Origin: Haloarcula halobia
Lineage (GTDB): Archaea; Halobacteriota; Halobacteria; Halobacteriales; Haloarculaceae
DNA: 64,000 bases
Direction: 5' to 3'
Assembly: GCF_029338255.1 (NCBI RefSeq)
Contig: NZ_CP119787.1
Coordinates: 2,743,631-2,807,630 of the forward strand
Position numbers and translations under genes: made by a program. How positions within the stretch are numbered: position 1 is the first letter of the stretch; each line of letters begins with the position of its first letter. Below are positions 1 through 8,834 of this stretch, piece after piece. The notes under the pieces are model-generated. The model did not search any database, was not told the origin of the DNA, and was given only the letters and a program-made list of their open reading frames with translations.

Positions 1-639
1 CATGTCTGCGATCTGGCCGTGCATGTGGGCCATCCGGGCCTCGAACATGTGGCTGTCGGCGGCCTCCTCGTGGGCCGCTTCGGTCTCCTTGTACGACGGG
101 ACCATCCCGGCGACGATTCGCAGCTCCGCCTCGAGGTCGGTCTCGATGCGTTCGCTCCGGCAGTCCCGGTCGTTCATGCCCGTCCGGAGGTGCGAGAACG
201 CGCCCGTGACGGCCCGGGCCGCCGAGGACGAGCCGCGGCGAGCGACCGTCGAGATCTCGGGTCGCATCATGTCGAGGCCGGCGGCCTCGACGAGCGCCAT
301 CGCCGCGGCGGCAAAGCCCGAGGACGACGAGCCAAAGCCGATGTTCGTCGGGAAGTTGTTGGCCGACTCGAAGCGGACGCCGTGGTCGATGCCTGCCAGG
401 TCGCGGACGTGGTCGACGACGGCGTCGATGCGCTCGGCACCGCGACCCTCGACCGGCTCGCCGTCGATGACGTAGACGTCCGCCTCGCGGTCCGGGTCGA
501 ACTCGACGGTCGTCTTCGAGTGGCTCGGGGCCGTACAGACCGAGATGCTGTCATGGTACGGGAGGCGCAGCTCCTCGTCGCGCATCCCGTGGTACTTCAC
601 GAGTCCCTGGATGGGGTGGGCCTTCGCGGTCGCTTTCAT
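1..639 (-). CDS. mvaD: Phosphomevalonate decarboxylase (partial, C-terminus off the window)
   Basis: GHMP-kinase-fold enzyme of the haloarchaeal mevalonate route, decarboxylating mevalonate phosphate to isopentenyl phosphate for lipid synthesis. The visible 213 codons begin MKATAKAHPIQGLVKYHG, with an ATG at 639 on the minus strand. They contain the glycine/serine-rich nucleotide loop (NIGFGSSSSGFAAAA) near residues 97-111 and the conserved RRGSSSAARAVTG stretch. The frame stays open to base 1, so the C-terminal third is missing. Haloarchaeal enzymes of this group are usually annotated as diphosphomevalonate decarboxylase, but the family acts on the monophosphate. Bacterial-type MvaD is a less likely reading. 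Confidence 0.88.
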   Translation of the reverse strand, partial: MKATAKAHPIQGLVKYHGMRDEELRLPYHDSISVCTAPSHSKTTVEFDPDREADVYVIDGEPVEGRGAERIDAVVDHVRDLAGIDHGVRFESANNFPTNIGFGSSSSGFAAAAMALVEAAGLDMMRPEISTVARRGSSSAARAVTGAFSHLRTGMNDRDCRSERIETDLEAELRIVAGMVPSYKETEAAHEEAADSHMFEARMAHMHGQIADM

Positions 640-693
640 ACCTGACCCTTCCGGGCTGCCCACTTTGCTATTGCGAACCGCGGACGGCTCGGC

Positions 694-873
694 TCAGATC
701 TCCTCGATGGCCGCCTCAGGTGCGTTGGTCTTGACGCTCTCGATGCCCTGCTTTGCCTTGGCCTTGCTCGCGTACCCCTCGCCGCTGTCGGCGATGATGT
801 TCCCGTTCGCGTGGCGGAGCCGCCAGCGCCACTGATCGGCGGTGTCGGTGTACAGTTCGAAAGTCGCAGCCAT
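694..873 (-). CDS. DUF1508 (YegP-like) small protein
   Basis: A 59-residue protein starting MAATFELYTDTADQWRWRL and ending EAAIEEI. It matches the single-repeat DUF1508/HVO_2922-type family, with the ExYxDxxxxWRWRLRxxNGxIIADSGEGY core and the C-terminal IESVKxNAP segment. The start is an ATG at 873 and the stop is at 694. The gene is too short for a 60-codon cutoff but is a clean haloarchaeal homologue. It lies between mvaD and the adenosyltransferase on the same strand. The function of the family is unknown. A structural role in a small alpha/beta homodimer is known for relatives, but nothing here shows an active site. Confidence 0.85.
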   Translation of the reverse strand: MAATFELYTDTADQWRWRLRHANGNIIADSGEGYASKAKAKQGIESVKTNAPEAAIEEI

Positions 874-928
874 GTTCGTCTCGCTTCACTCGACAGACAC
901 ATAAGAAACCTGGGGCCGACGGTCTGGG

Positions 929-1465
929 TCAGTACGTCGGGCTCTCCTCGCGGACCCCCTCGCGCTTGTTGACCAGGCGGGCGAGCGTGAACAGGGCGTC
1001 AGAGAGACGGTTGAGGTAGACGATGGCCGTCTCGTTGACCCCGGCCTCCTCGGCCGCGAGCGACACAGCCCGACGCTCGGCCCGGCGACAGACGGCCCGC
1101 GCGTGGTGGAGTTTCGCGCCCGGTGCCGACCCCGACGGGAGGATAAAGGACTCCAGCGGGTCCAGTTCCGCGTCGGCCGCGTCGATGATAGCCTCGATCT
1201 CCTCGACGTGGTCCCCGGTGAGTCGCGGGTCGCCCGGCTCCGGCGAGGGGTTCGCGAAGTCGGCCTGGACGATGTGGAGGTGGTTCTGGACGTCCCGGAG
1301 GTGGCCGTCGATGTCGTCGTGCCCGGTGGGGCGGACGACGCCGACCAGCGCGTTCACCTCGTCGACGGTCCCGTAAGCCTCGATACGCCGGGAGTCTTTC
1401 GAGACACGCTCCATGGTCCGCAGGTCGGTCTGTCCCTTGTCGCCGCGGCCGGTGTAGATGGTCAT
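929..1465 (-). CDS. pduO: ATP:cob(I)alamin adenosyltransferase (PduO type)
   Basis: Transfers the adenosyl group of ATP to cob(I)alamin or cob(I)yrinic acid diamide, giving the B12 coenzyme. The 178-residue product starts at the ATG at 1465 (MTIYTGRGDKGQTDL), which is preferred over the upstream GTG at 1486 because TxxGDxG begins the family. It carries the N-terminal P-loop-like TGRGDKG, the VDEVNALVG helix, and the C-terminal RRAERRAVSL and LNRLSDALF motifs that form the ATP and corrin pocket of PduO/MMAB trimers. Length is normal. It stands alone here, not in a cobalamin cluster. Confidence 0.93.
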   Translation of the reverse strand: MTIYTGRGDKGQTDLRTMERVSKDSRRIEAYGTVDEVNALVGVVRPTGHDDIDGHLRDVQNHLHIVQADFANPSPEPGDPRLTGDHVEEIEAIIDAADAELDPLESFILPSGSAPGAKLHHARAVCRRAERRAVSLAAEEAGVNETAIVYLNRLSDALFTLARLVNKREGVREESPTY

Positions 1466-1521
1466 ACCCGGGAGTGGGGGTGCCACGGTCTTATACCCGC
1501 GCCCGGTGCAGGCGACAGCGG

Positions 1522-2190
1522 TCAGAGCCGCCGGTGGACCTCCGAGAGCACGGTCGGTGGCAGGTCCAGGGCGGCCAGCAGCGCCTCGCGCTGGTCTGTG
1601 TCACCGTGGCCGGCGACGAAGCCGTTGAGCCGCGCCGCCACCGTCGAGTCGACGAACCCGTCGCCGAGGAGAGCCTCGAGTTCGTCCGAGACGACCGGCG
1701 TCGATCGGAGTTCGTACTTCTGGTGGTAGTCCTCGGCCAGCGTGAACCTCGAGAGCGTCTCGACGGCCGTCGCGACTGACTTGCCCGTCCGCGCGGCCAG
1801 GTCGTCTCGGGTGCGTTCGGCGGCCGCTCGCTGGGCCGCGTCGTGGACCAGCACCACGCCGCGGTACTGGCGTTTGTGGGCCGACGAGAACGGGTCGTGG
1901 TTCGCCCAGACCACCGAAAGCAGGGCCTCGTAGGTCAGTTCGTCCGGGTCGTACTCGACCTGGACGACCTCGGTGTGGTCGCCCAGCGCGTCGTACGTCG
2001 GGTCGGGGTCGGTCCCGCCCGCGTATCCCACCCGCGTGCGGACGACGCCCGGCATCGCCCCGAACCGGGCGTCGGGCCCCCAGAAACAGCCCATGCCGAA
2101 CGTCGCAGTCTCGGTCGCGTCCGGCGGCGGCGCCCCGGCGTCGAGCGACGGCGGCGAGCGGGTCCCGGCATCCGCGTCCGTCCGTTCCAT
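1522..2190 (-). CDS. msrA: Peptide methionine-S-sulfoxide reductase MsrA
   Basis: Reduces methionine-S-sulfoxide in proteins using thioredoxin. The catalytic GCFWG motif lies near residue 34, followed by VxVGYAGG and the HxEVVQVEYDP segment typical of MsrA. A further recognised stretch is HDPFSSAHKRQYRGVV. The ATG at 2190 gives 222 residues with a short haloarchaeal N-terminal extension rich in Asp and Pro. The larger open frame upstream has no family similarity. No resolving cysteine pair is obvious at the C-terminus, so recycling chemistry may differ. MsrB is not adjacent. Confidence 0.93.
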   Translation of the reverse strand: MERTDADAGTRSPPSLDAGAPPPDATETATFGMGCFWGPDARFGAMPGVVRTRVGYAGGTDPDPTYDALGDHTEVVQVEYDPDELTYEALLSVVWANHDPFSSAHKRQYRGVVLVHDAAQRAAAERTRDDLAARTGKSVATAVETLSRFTLAEDYHQKYELRSTPVVSDELEALLGDGFVDSTVAARLNGFVAGHGDTDQREALLAALDLPPTVLSEVHRRL

Positions 2191-2280
2191 GGAGACACCA
2201 GGTGCCCCCGGGGCTTGCCTCCTTCGCCCCTGGGGGCGGGAACCGGGAGTTTCAACTAGTCGGACCCGCAACCTCGCCAC

Positions 2281-2451
2281 ATGAGCCTGGAACTTGAGCA
2301 CTACTGTCCCGTCTGCGAGGAGTATCGCGACTTCTGGAAGGTCGCCAGTACGACGATGCACCTCGGCGAGAAGATCAAGTGGCACTGCCCCGAGTGTGAC
2401 TACGGCTTCGTCCGCATCGACAACGAGGTCGACACCAGCCAGGTTGCATAG
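2281..2451 (+). CDS. Small double-CxxC zinc-ribbon protein
   Basis: A 56-residue protein beginning MSLELEHYCPVCEEY, with a second knuckle HCPECDYGF near residue 35 and ending DTSQVA. Two CxxC pairs about 26 residues apart form a zinc ribbon. Such tiny zinc-finger proteins are abundant and conserved in haloarchaea, and most lack a known job, though some affect motility or biofilms. The ATG is at 2281. It is divergent from msrA and followed by another small gene. The role cannot be told from sequence. Confidence 0.82.
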   Translation: MSLELEHYCPVCEEYRDFWKVASTTMHLGEKIKWHCPECDYGFVRIDNEVDTSQVA

Positions 2452-2519
2452 GGCTCGGTAGCGGTACGGAGCATACATAGCAATTCTTTTACAATAGCGA
2501 CGACGTCTCTCGAACGAGC

Positions 2520-2723
2520 ATGAGTGTCGACCCCCGGAGCGTCCCCGAGGCGTCCACGTCTGCCCGCCGGCCCGACCGTCACCTCTCGATGCACGTCGTC
2601 GAATACAGCGACGGCGCGGACCGCTGTACAGTCTTTCCGCCCGGCCTCTCGGGCGACGCCCGCATGTCGACGTGGCTCTCGGCCGACCGATCGGCGTTCG
2701 TCTCCCTCTCCGAGAGAGAATAA
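2520..2723 (+). CDS. DUF7511-type haloarchaeal small protein
   Basis: A 67-residue protein starting at the ATG at 2520. The central part reads HVVEYSDGADRCTVFPPGL and then MSTWLSADRSAFVSL. It matches a short haloarchaeal family whose members share the YxDGxDRCTVxP and TxWLSAD signature. No metal site or membrane segment is visible. A T-rich TATA-like element (TTTTACAATAG) sits about 30 bases upstream of the ATG, suggesting a nearly leaderless transcript. Function is unknown. The gene precedes the response regulator by 38 bases. Confidence 0.7.
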   Translation: MSVDPRSVPEASTSARRPDRHLSMHVVEYSDGADRCTVFPPGLSGDARMSTWLSADRSAFVSLSERE

Positions 2724-2761
2724 CAGAGCGTTTTTACAGCTGTGAGTCCGATTGTAATCTA

Positions 2762-3130
2762 ATGACTATCGAGGTGCTGCTGGTCGACGAGGATCCTGAC
2801 GTCCTCGACGTCGTGGCCACGTTCCTCGAGCGGGAGGACGGCCTGTCGGTCACTACCCAGCGCGACCCGGCGACGGCCCTCGAGGAGGCACGGAGCGGTG
2901 CGTACGACGCTATCGTCAGCGACTACACGATGCCCGGGATGGACGGCCTCGAGCTGTGCCGGGCCGTCCGCGACGAGGACGGCTCGACGCCGTTTTTCCT
3001 CTTTAGCGCCCGCGAACCCGAGGACGTGGAGCCGGACGCCTCGGCGGCCGGCGTCACGAAGTTCGTCCAGAAGGGGACCGGCACGGAGCAGTACGGCACC
3101 CTCGCCGACCACATCAGGGACGCGGTCTAG
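2762..3130 (+). CDS. Single-domain response regulator
   Basis: A 122-residue stand-alone receiver domain: MTIEVLLVDEDPDV supplies the acidic pocket. The phosphoacceptor aspartate is in VSDYTMPGMDG near residue 59, the switch Ser is in FLFSAR, and the conserved Lys is in KFVQKG. The ATG at 2762 sits about 30 bases after a TATA-like TTTTTACA. There is no output domain, so it would act by protein contact or as a phosphate shuttle. It faces the large hybrid sensor kinase tail to tail, with the two stop codons overlapping, and a functional pairing is plausible. Confidence 0.92.
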   Translation: MTIEVLLVDEDPDVLDVVATFLEREDGLSVTTQRDPATALEEARSGAYDAIVSDYTMPGMDGLELCRAVRDEDGSTPFFLFSAREPEDVEPDASAAGVTKFVQKGTGTEQYGTLADHIRDAV

Positions 3131-6100
3131 GTGTCGGTCCGGGGCAGCGTCAGCGTGACCGCCGCACCGCCCGCGGCGGACTCCTCGAAGTCGACCGTCC
3201 CGCCGTAAGACTCGGTCACCCAGACGACGAGCCACAGCCCCAGGCCGCTCCCGTGGCTCAGCTGGGTGATGGGTTCGCGACCGGTCACCACGGCGAGCTC
3301 GTGCTCGGGTAGTCCCGGCCCGTCGTCGGCGACGGTGACCGACACCGTCTCGGGCGAGACGTCGACGTCGACTTCCACCGTCGGTGACTCGCCGGCGTGA
3401 GTCTTCGCGTTCTCGACCAGCTCGTCGAGAATCCGCCGGAAGCGGCCGTCGGCGGCCGCCGCGGCCGTCTCGGGAACGTCGGTGACGATGTCCCCGTCGA
3501 ACTCGCGGCGGCTGACCGCGACCAGGTCTTCGACGACCGTCGGCACGTCGACCGGTTTCCGGCCGGCCTCCTCGCGGCGGGCCGACTGCTCGATCTGCCG
3601 GGCCCGGTCGCTGAGTTCGGCCACCTCGCTCGCCTTGCGCTGGAGTCGTTCGAGCAGTTCCAGCCGTCGCTCGTCGTCGATTCGCGACTGCAACTCGTCT
3701 GCCAGACCGAGCACGACGGTCAGATCGTTGCGGAGGTTGTGCCGCAGGACCCGGTTGAGCACCTGCAGGCGCCGCTCGCGGTCGCGCTGTTCGGTGATGT
3801 CGGAGTAGATACCGAAGCTCCAGACCTGCTCGTCGTCGCGGCTGTAGGGCACCTCCCGGTAGAGGAAGTCCCGGATGCCCTCCTCGGTCTGTCGGCGGAC
3901 CTCGGTCTTGACCGTCTCGCCCCGGGCCGCCGTCGCGTCGATGCGAGCCGCCTCGGCCCGGGCGTCCTCGGTCAGGGGGAGCACGAAGTCGTTCAGCGGT
4001 TCCTCGACGACGTCGTCGGCCTCGAAGCCGAACACCTCGGTGAACGCGGCGTTGACCGACTTGACGACGGGCTCGCCGTTGCCGAGTTCTGTCTCGACGA
4101 CCGCGTCCGGGAGGTTGTCAAAGAGGTACGAGAAGCGGTCCCGCTCGTCCTCGAGTTCCGCCTGGGCCTCCCGGAGGTCGGTCAGGTCCCGTACCACGCC
4201 GACGGTCCCGCGGAAGACGTCGTCGTCGAGGACGGAGATCTCCACCTCCGCCGGTCGCTCGGTGCCCTCGGCGGTCTCGAGGGTCGTCTCCACCTTGAAC
4301 GTCTCGTCGGTCTCCGAGGACGGCAGCGCCGAGATCTGGTCCTCGAAGACCGAGAGCGACTCGGCGTCGAGGACGGCCTCGGGGTGCTCGCCGAGCAGCG
4401 CCTCGCGCTCGAACCCGAGCCACGTCGCGAGCGGGTCGGTCACGAGCTGGAAGCGGCCCTCGTCGTCGAGGACGTAGACCATGTCACGGACGTTCTCGAC
4501 GACCGTCTCGTACTCCAGCAGGTGCTGTTCTCGCTCGACGCGGTCCAGCGCGGCGGCCGCGTTCGAGGCGAGGATCTCGGCGACCGAGACGTCCGCGTCG
4601 TCGAACGCGCCGGGGTCGGGTGAGGCGATGCTGACGACGCCGTGGCCGCCGAGCGGGATGTACATCGCGGCGCGGGCGTGCTCGTTGTCGTAGTCCTCGC
4701 CGGCATCCGCGAGGTCGTCGACGCGTATCGTCTCGCCGCGCTGGAACGCCTCGCCGGGGAACGCCTCGTCGTCGTCGTAGACGGACCGCGGCGGGACGTC
4801 GGCCGTCGCCGCCGTCGGGACGAGCGTCCCCGCATCGGGGTCGTGCAGGCGGACGAGCGCCAGGTCGAAGCCCAGTTGCTCGCTTGCGGCCTCGATGACC
4901 GTCTCAGCGACGGCCTCGGACGTCCGCGCGTCCATCAGCGACCGCGAGGTGTCGAGCAGGCCGGACAGCTTCCGGTCGTGTTCCTTGTGGTCGGTGATGT
5001 CGTGGAAGTACACCGAGAGCCCGCCCTCGGAGGGATAGGCGCTCACGCGGAACCACCTCTCGACGGGCGGGTAGTACTCCTCGAAGGACACCATCTCCTG
5101 GGTGTCCATCGCGTGGTGGTAGGCGTCGTGGAACTGCGACCCGACGGTATCGGGGAACATCGACCAGAGGTTCTCGCCGAGCACCTCGTCGGCGGGTCGC
5201 CCGAACACCTCCTCTGCCCGGGTATTCCAGTACGTTATCTCCCAGGTGTCGTCGACGGCGAAGAAGGCGTCGCCGATGCGTTCGAGTATCTGCTCGATGC
5301 GCCGGTGGGCCTCGCGCAGTTCCAGCTCCCGCTCCTTGCGTTCGGTGATGTCCCGGATGATGCCCGCGGTACCCTCGAACCACTCCCCGGCGTCGTCCCA
5401 CAGCAGCGTCATATGGTCCTCGGCGGGGAACGAGATGCCGTCCGCGCGCTGTATCTCCAGGTCGAAGGTCTCCTCGTCCTCGCGGTCCTCGAATATCATC
5501 TCCCGGACGATTGACTCGGCCCGTTCGACCACCTCGTCGGACTTGATGGCGCTCGTGTGCGAGCCAAGCAGCGCGGACTCCTCGTAGCCGGTGAGGTCGG
5601 TCATCGCGTCGTTGACCAGTTCGAAGTGGCCCGTCTCGTCGAGGGCGTAGACGCCGTCGTCGACGGCCTCGATGACGTCCTCGTAGCGCTCCAGGTCGGC
5701 CTCGCGCTGGCGCCGTTCGAGTTCGCGGCTCACCCACTGGGCCAGCAGTTCGATGTACGTCTTCTCGGCGTCGGAAAAGGGCACCTCACGGGGCTCCTCG
5801 TCGGCGAAGCAGAGCGTCCCGTACAGCTCCCCGTCGACGACCACCGTGCCGCCCAGATAGCAGGCGATACCGGACATCGGGTAGGCCACGTCGTCCTCCC
5901 AGCCCTCCGCGGCGGCGTCCCGGACGCCGTAGCTGTCCCCGTCGTCGACGATGCGTCGACAGTACGTGTTCGCCAGGTCGGTCTCGATGCCCGACTGGAC
6001 GACGTCGTGGTCGCCGACGGCCGTCACCACGTCGTAGTCGGTCCCCTCGATGCGACTCAGGTAGCCAAGCGAGAGGTCGAGGCGGTCCCTGCCGAGCTCG

Positions 6101-7323
6101 AGGACCCGCTCGACGGTCGCCTCCTGGGAGTGAGCGTCGGCCGCGGCCAGTTCCGTCAACCGCTGGAGCGATTCGTTGTTCCGTTCGAGCTCGAGTTCGC
6201 GTTCTTTCTGGTCGGTGACGTCGGTCGCGATGGCGACCAGCCGCGGCCCGGCCGCCTCCGGGGTCTCGATGACGCCGCTCGTGTATATCCACCGCGTCTC
6301 GCCGTCGAGGAGCGCCCGGAACTCGGCCTCGAACGGGGCCTCGTCGGCCAGCGCCTGCTCGAAGGCCGCCTCGAGCGACGAGCGGTCCTCCGGGTGGAGG
6401 TACTCGCGGAAGGCCTCGACGGTGCCCTCGAAGTCCTCGAGCGTCGTGTCGAACAGGTCTGCCGTCGCCTCGTCCCAGACGACTTCGCCGGTCTCGACCC
6501 GCCACTCGTAGACGCCGGTCTCCGTGCCCTCCAGGGCGAGATCGAGTCGGCGGTTGGTCTCCTCGAGTTCCCGTTCGCGCTCTTTGCGGTCGGAGATGTC
6601 CCTGACGATGCCGGTACAGTACCACTCGCCGTCGATCTCGAAGTCCCCGAAGGAGATAGAGACGGTCAGTCGCCCACCCTCGGCGGTGCGCAGCGGGAAC
6701 TCGAGGTCCGACCAGTCGACAGATCGCTCGCCGGTCCGGAGGTAACGGGCCACCCCGTCGAGGGGTTGCTGTCGGAAGTCCTCGGGTACCAGCGTCGTGA
6801 AATCGGCCCCCACCAGGTCGCCGGGGTCGTGGCCCGTCAGGTCCGCGAGGTGGTCGTTGACGTAGACGATGCGACTCTCGGCGTCGATGGTCACGATTGC
6901 GTCGGCGATGCTCCCCGCGAGCGCGTCGAACGACGCCGGGAGGTCGGCGGCAACGTTCGATTGCCCCGCCGGTGCCTCGCCGTCGATCAGGTCCGCCAGG
7001 CGCGCCTCGAGAGACACCTCGCTTCGCGGGACGTACTCGGTGACGCCCAGCTGGGTCGCCCGTGCGGCGACCCCGCCGTCCGGGTCGTCGGTACAGAGGA
7101 CGACCGGCAGGTCGGCGTTCCGTTCGCGGATCGATTCGAGCAGGTCGAGGCCAGTGTCGGGCCCGTCGAGGGTCTGGTCGCAGACGACTGCGTCCGGAGT
7201 CGTCTCTGAGAGGACGGCGAGCGCCTCGTCGCGCGTCGTCGCCGTCCGCACCGTCGCCCCTCCCGTCTGGAGAGACCCGTCGCCGTCGGCACGCACGTAC
7301 AGCAGGAGTGGCGACCCGGTCAT
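3127..7323 (-). CDS. Multi-PAS/GAF sensor histidine kinase with N-terminal receiver-like domain
   Basis: A 1398-residue soluble sensor kinase starting at the ATG at 7323. Rough order: receiver-like 1-120, PAS 150-265, PAS 275-395, GAF 405-570, PAS 585-700, PAS 710-830, GAF 840-985, PAS 990-1105, PAS 1115-1230, HisKA about 1235-1300 with the phosphorylated His in RVLRHNLRNDL, and HATPase_c with N-box LVENAKTH and G-boxes DDGPGLP and GSGLGLWLV. The receiver-like domain keeps an Asp (VVCDQTLDG) but lacks the usual acidic pair after strand 1 (YVRADG) and has Arg where Lys is expected, so it is probably degenerate. No membrane segment is seen, so signals are likely cytosolic (redox, light or small ligands). 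It lies just downstream of the gcv operon on the same strand. Confidence 0.92.
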   Translation of the reverse strand: MTGSPLLLYVRADGDGSLQTGGATVRTATTRDEALAVLSETTPDAVVCDQTLDGPDTGLDLLESIRERNADLPVVLCTDDPDGGVAARATQLGVTEYVPRSEVSLEARLADLIDGEAPAGQSNVAADLPASFDALAGSIADAIVTIDAESRIVYVNDHLADLTGHDPGDLVGADFTTLVPEDFRQQPLDGVARYLRTGERSVDWSDLEFPLRTAEGGRLTVSISFGDFEIDGEWYCTGIVRDISDRKERERELEETNRRLDLALEGTETGVYEWRVETGEVVWDEATADLFDTTLEDFEGTVEAFREYLHPEDRSSLEAAFEQALADEAPFEAEFRALLDGETRWIYTSGVIETPEAAGPRLVAIATDVTDQKERELELERNNESLQRLTELAAADAHSQEATVERVLELGRDRLDLSLGYLSRIEGTDYDVVTAVGDHDVVQSGIETDLANTYCRRIVDDGDSYGVRDAAAEGWEDDVAYPMSGIACYLGGTVVVDGELYGTLCFADEEPREVPFSDAEKTYIELLAQWVSRELERRQREADLERYEDVIEAVDDGVYALDETGHFELVNDAMTDLTGYEESALLGSHTSAIKSDEVVERAESIVREMIFEDREDEETFDLEIQRADGISFPAEDHMTLLWDDAGEWFEGTAGIIRDITERKERELELREAHRRIEQILERIGDAFFAVDDTWEITYWNTRAEEVFGRPADEVLGENLWSMFPDTVGSQFHDAYHHAMDTQEMVSFEEYYPPVERWFRVSAYPSEGGLSVYFHDITDHKEHDRKLSGLLDTSRSLMDARTSEAVAETVIEAASEQLGFDLALVRLHDPDAGTLVPTAATADVPPRSVYDDDEAFPGEAFQRGETIRVDDLADAGEDYDNEHARAAMYIPLGGHGVVSIASPDPGAFDDADVSVAEILASNAAAALDRVEREQHLLEYETVVENVRDMVYVLDDEGRFQLVTDPLATWLGFEREALLGEHPEAVLDAESLSVFEDQISALPSSETDETFKVETTLETAEGTERPAEVEISVLDDDVFRGTVGVVRDLTDLREAQAELEDERDRFSYLFDNLPDAVVETELGNGEPVVKSVNAAFTEVFGFEADDVVEEPLNDFVLPLTEDARAEAARIDATAARGETVKTEVRRQTEEGIRDFLYREVPYSRDDEQVWSFGIYSDITEQRDRERRLQVLNRVLRHNLRNDLTVVLGLADELQSRIDDERRLELLERLQRKASEVAELSDRARQIEQSARREEAGRKPVDVPTVVEDLVAVSRREFDGDIVTDVPETAAAAADGRFRRILDELVENAKTHAGESPTVEVDVDVSPETVSVTVADDGPGLPEHELAVVTGREPITQLSHGSGLGLWLVVWVTESYGGTVDFEESAAGGAAVTLTLPRTDT

Positions 7324-7376
7324 TGAGTTCGTATGGAACCCCGCACTTGGCGAGTATATATCGAACGGTGCGGCTA

Positions 7377-8834
7377 TCAGTTGCCGAAATCGGAGCGGTC
7401 GAGCCGCTGCCAGCACAGCTGTGGGTCGCGTGCGGCACCGACCTGGTCGATGCGGCGGGCGGTCGACCGGGTCGGCGCGTCGGCGAGGGTGCCGTCGGCC
7501 TCGCCCGCGACGGCATCGAAGGCCGCGGCGAGGTGGTCGAGCGACCGCTTGCTCTCGGATTCGGTCGGCTCCGTCATCAGCGCCTCGTCGACGATCTCGG
7601 GCCACTTCGTCGTCGGGGGGTGGACGCCGTGGTCGAGCATCCCCTTGGCGACGTCGGCGGCGTCCTGGTCGCCCGCGCTGGCGACGAACTCGTGGTGGAA
7701 CGGCCCGAACGGCACGTCGTAGGGAATCTGCTCGGCGAGGTAGTTGGCGTTCAACACGGCCTTGGCGCTGGTGTCTCTGAGCCCCGAATCGCCCAGTCGA
7801 GCGATGTACGCGAAGGCCTTCACGAGGACCGGCCAGTTGCCGTAGAACCCGTGGACCTTGCCGATGGAGTGTGCGGGGTCGTAGTACTCGAAGCCGGTGG
7901 TGCCGGCGCCCGCCTCGCCCTCGGCACCGGTCTCCCTGCGGACGTGGGGCCGGGGCAGGAACGAGGCAAGCTCCTCGGTGACGCCGACGGGGCCCGCCCC
8001 CGGCCCACCGCCGCCGTGGGGCGTCGCGAACGTCTTGTGGACGTTGTAGTGCATCACGTCGAAGCCCATGTCACCGGGGCGTGCCCGGCCCAGGAGCGCG
8101 TTGAGGTTCGCCCCGTCGTAGTAGAGCAGGCCGCCGGCGTCGTGGACCACGTCGGCGATGGCCTCGATGTCGCGCTCGAACAGCCCCAGCGTGTTCGGGT
8201 TCGTGAGCATCAGCGCGGCGGTGTCCTCGTCGACGGCGGCCTCGAGCGCGTCGACGTCCACCCGGCCGTCGTCGTCGCTGGGGAGTTCGACCACGTGGTA
8301 GCCGGCCATCGCCGCCGTCGCGAAGTTCGTCCCGTGGGCCGAGTCGGGGATGACCACCGACGAGCGGTCCGCACCGTTGTGTTCGTGGTAGGCCTTGGCG
8401 ATCTGGATGCCCGTGAACTCGCCGGCCGCACCCGCCGGCGGCTGGAGCGTGACGGCGTCCATCCCGCCGATACGGGCGAGGTAGTCCTGCAGGCGGTGAC
8501 ACAGCTCGAGGGTCCCCTGGACGGACTGGTCCGGCCGGTCCGGGTGGACCGCCGCCTTCGGGTGGGCCGCGACGTCCTCGGTGAACGACGGGTTGTACTT
8601 CATCGTACAGGAGCCAAGCGGGATGGGGCCGCTCTCGACCCCGTAGTTCATCTGCGCGAGGCGCGTGTAGTGGCGGGCCAGTTCCGGTTCCGAGAGGTCG
8701 GGCAACTCCAGCGAGTCCCGCGTCAGGTCGTCGGGCAGGGGTCCGTCCGCTACGTCGACCTCGCAGGTCGACTTCTCGGCCAGCAGGGGCTCGTAGCGGG
8801 CCCCCTCGGTCCAGCGGGCCTGGTCGTAGTCCAT
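7377..8834 (-). CDS. gcvPB: Glycine dehydrogenase (decarboxylating) subunit 2
   Basis: Pyridoxal-phosphate half of the P-protein of the glycine cleavage system. It decarboxylates glycine and passes the aminomethyl group to lipoylated GcvH. The 485-residue product starts at the ATG at 8834. The PLP lysine is in HYNVHKTFATPHGGGGPG, and the PLP-contacting segments MKYNP and YYDGANLNAL are present. The start shares one base with the stop of gcvPA (TGATG), so translation is coupled. It is the last gene of the T-H-PA-PB operon. Confidence 0.97.
   Translation of the reverse strand: MDYDQARWTEGARYEPLLAEKSTCEVDVADGPLPDDLTRDSLELPDLSEPELARHYTRLAQMNYGVESGPIPLGSCTMKYNPSFTEDVAAHPKAAVHPDRPDQSVQGTLELCHRLQDYLARIGGMDAVTLQPPAGAAGEFTGIQIAKAYHEHNGADRSSVVIPDSAHGTNFATAAMAGYHVVELPSDDDGRVDVDALEAAVDEDTAALMLTNPNTLGLFERDIEAIADVVHDAGGLLYYDGANLNALLGRARPGDMGFDVMHYNVHKTFATPHGGGGPGAGPVGVTEELASFLPRPHVRRETGAEGEAGAGTTGFEYYDPAHSIGKVHGFYGNWPVLVKAFAYIARLGDSGLRDTSAKAVLNANYLAEQIPYDVPFGPFHHEFVASAGDQDAADVAKGMLDHGVHPPTTKWPEIVDEALMTEPTESESKRSLDHLAAAFDAVAGEADGTLADAPTRSTARRIDQVGAARDPQLCWQRLDRSDFGN

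Noticed and set aside
5557-7209. A 550-codon plus-strand frame opposite the sensor kinase
   Set aside because: High-GC haloarchaeal genes leave long open antisense frames. The minus-strand reading has clear PAS, GAF and kinase motifs and this one has none.
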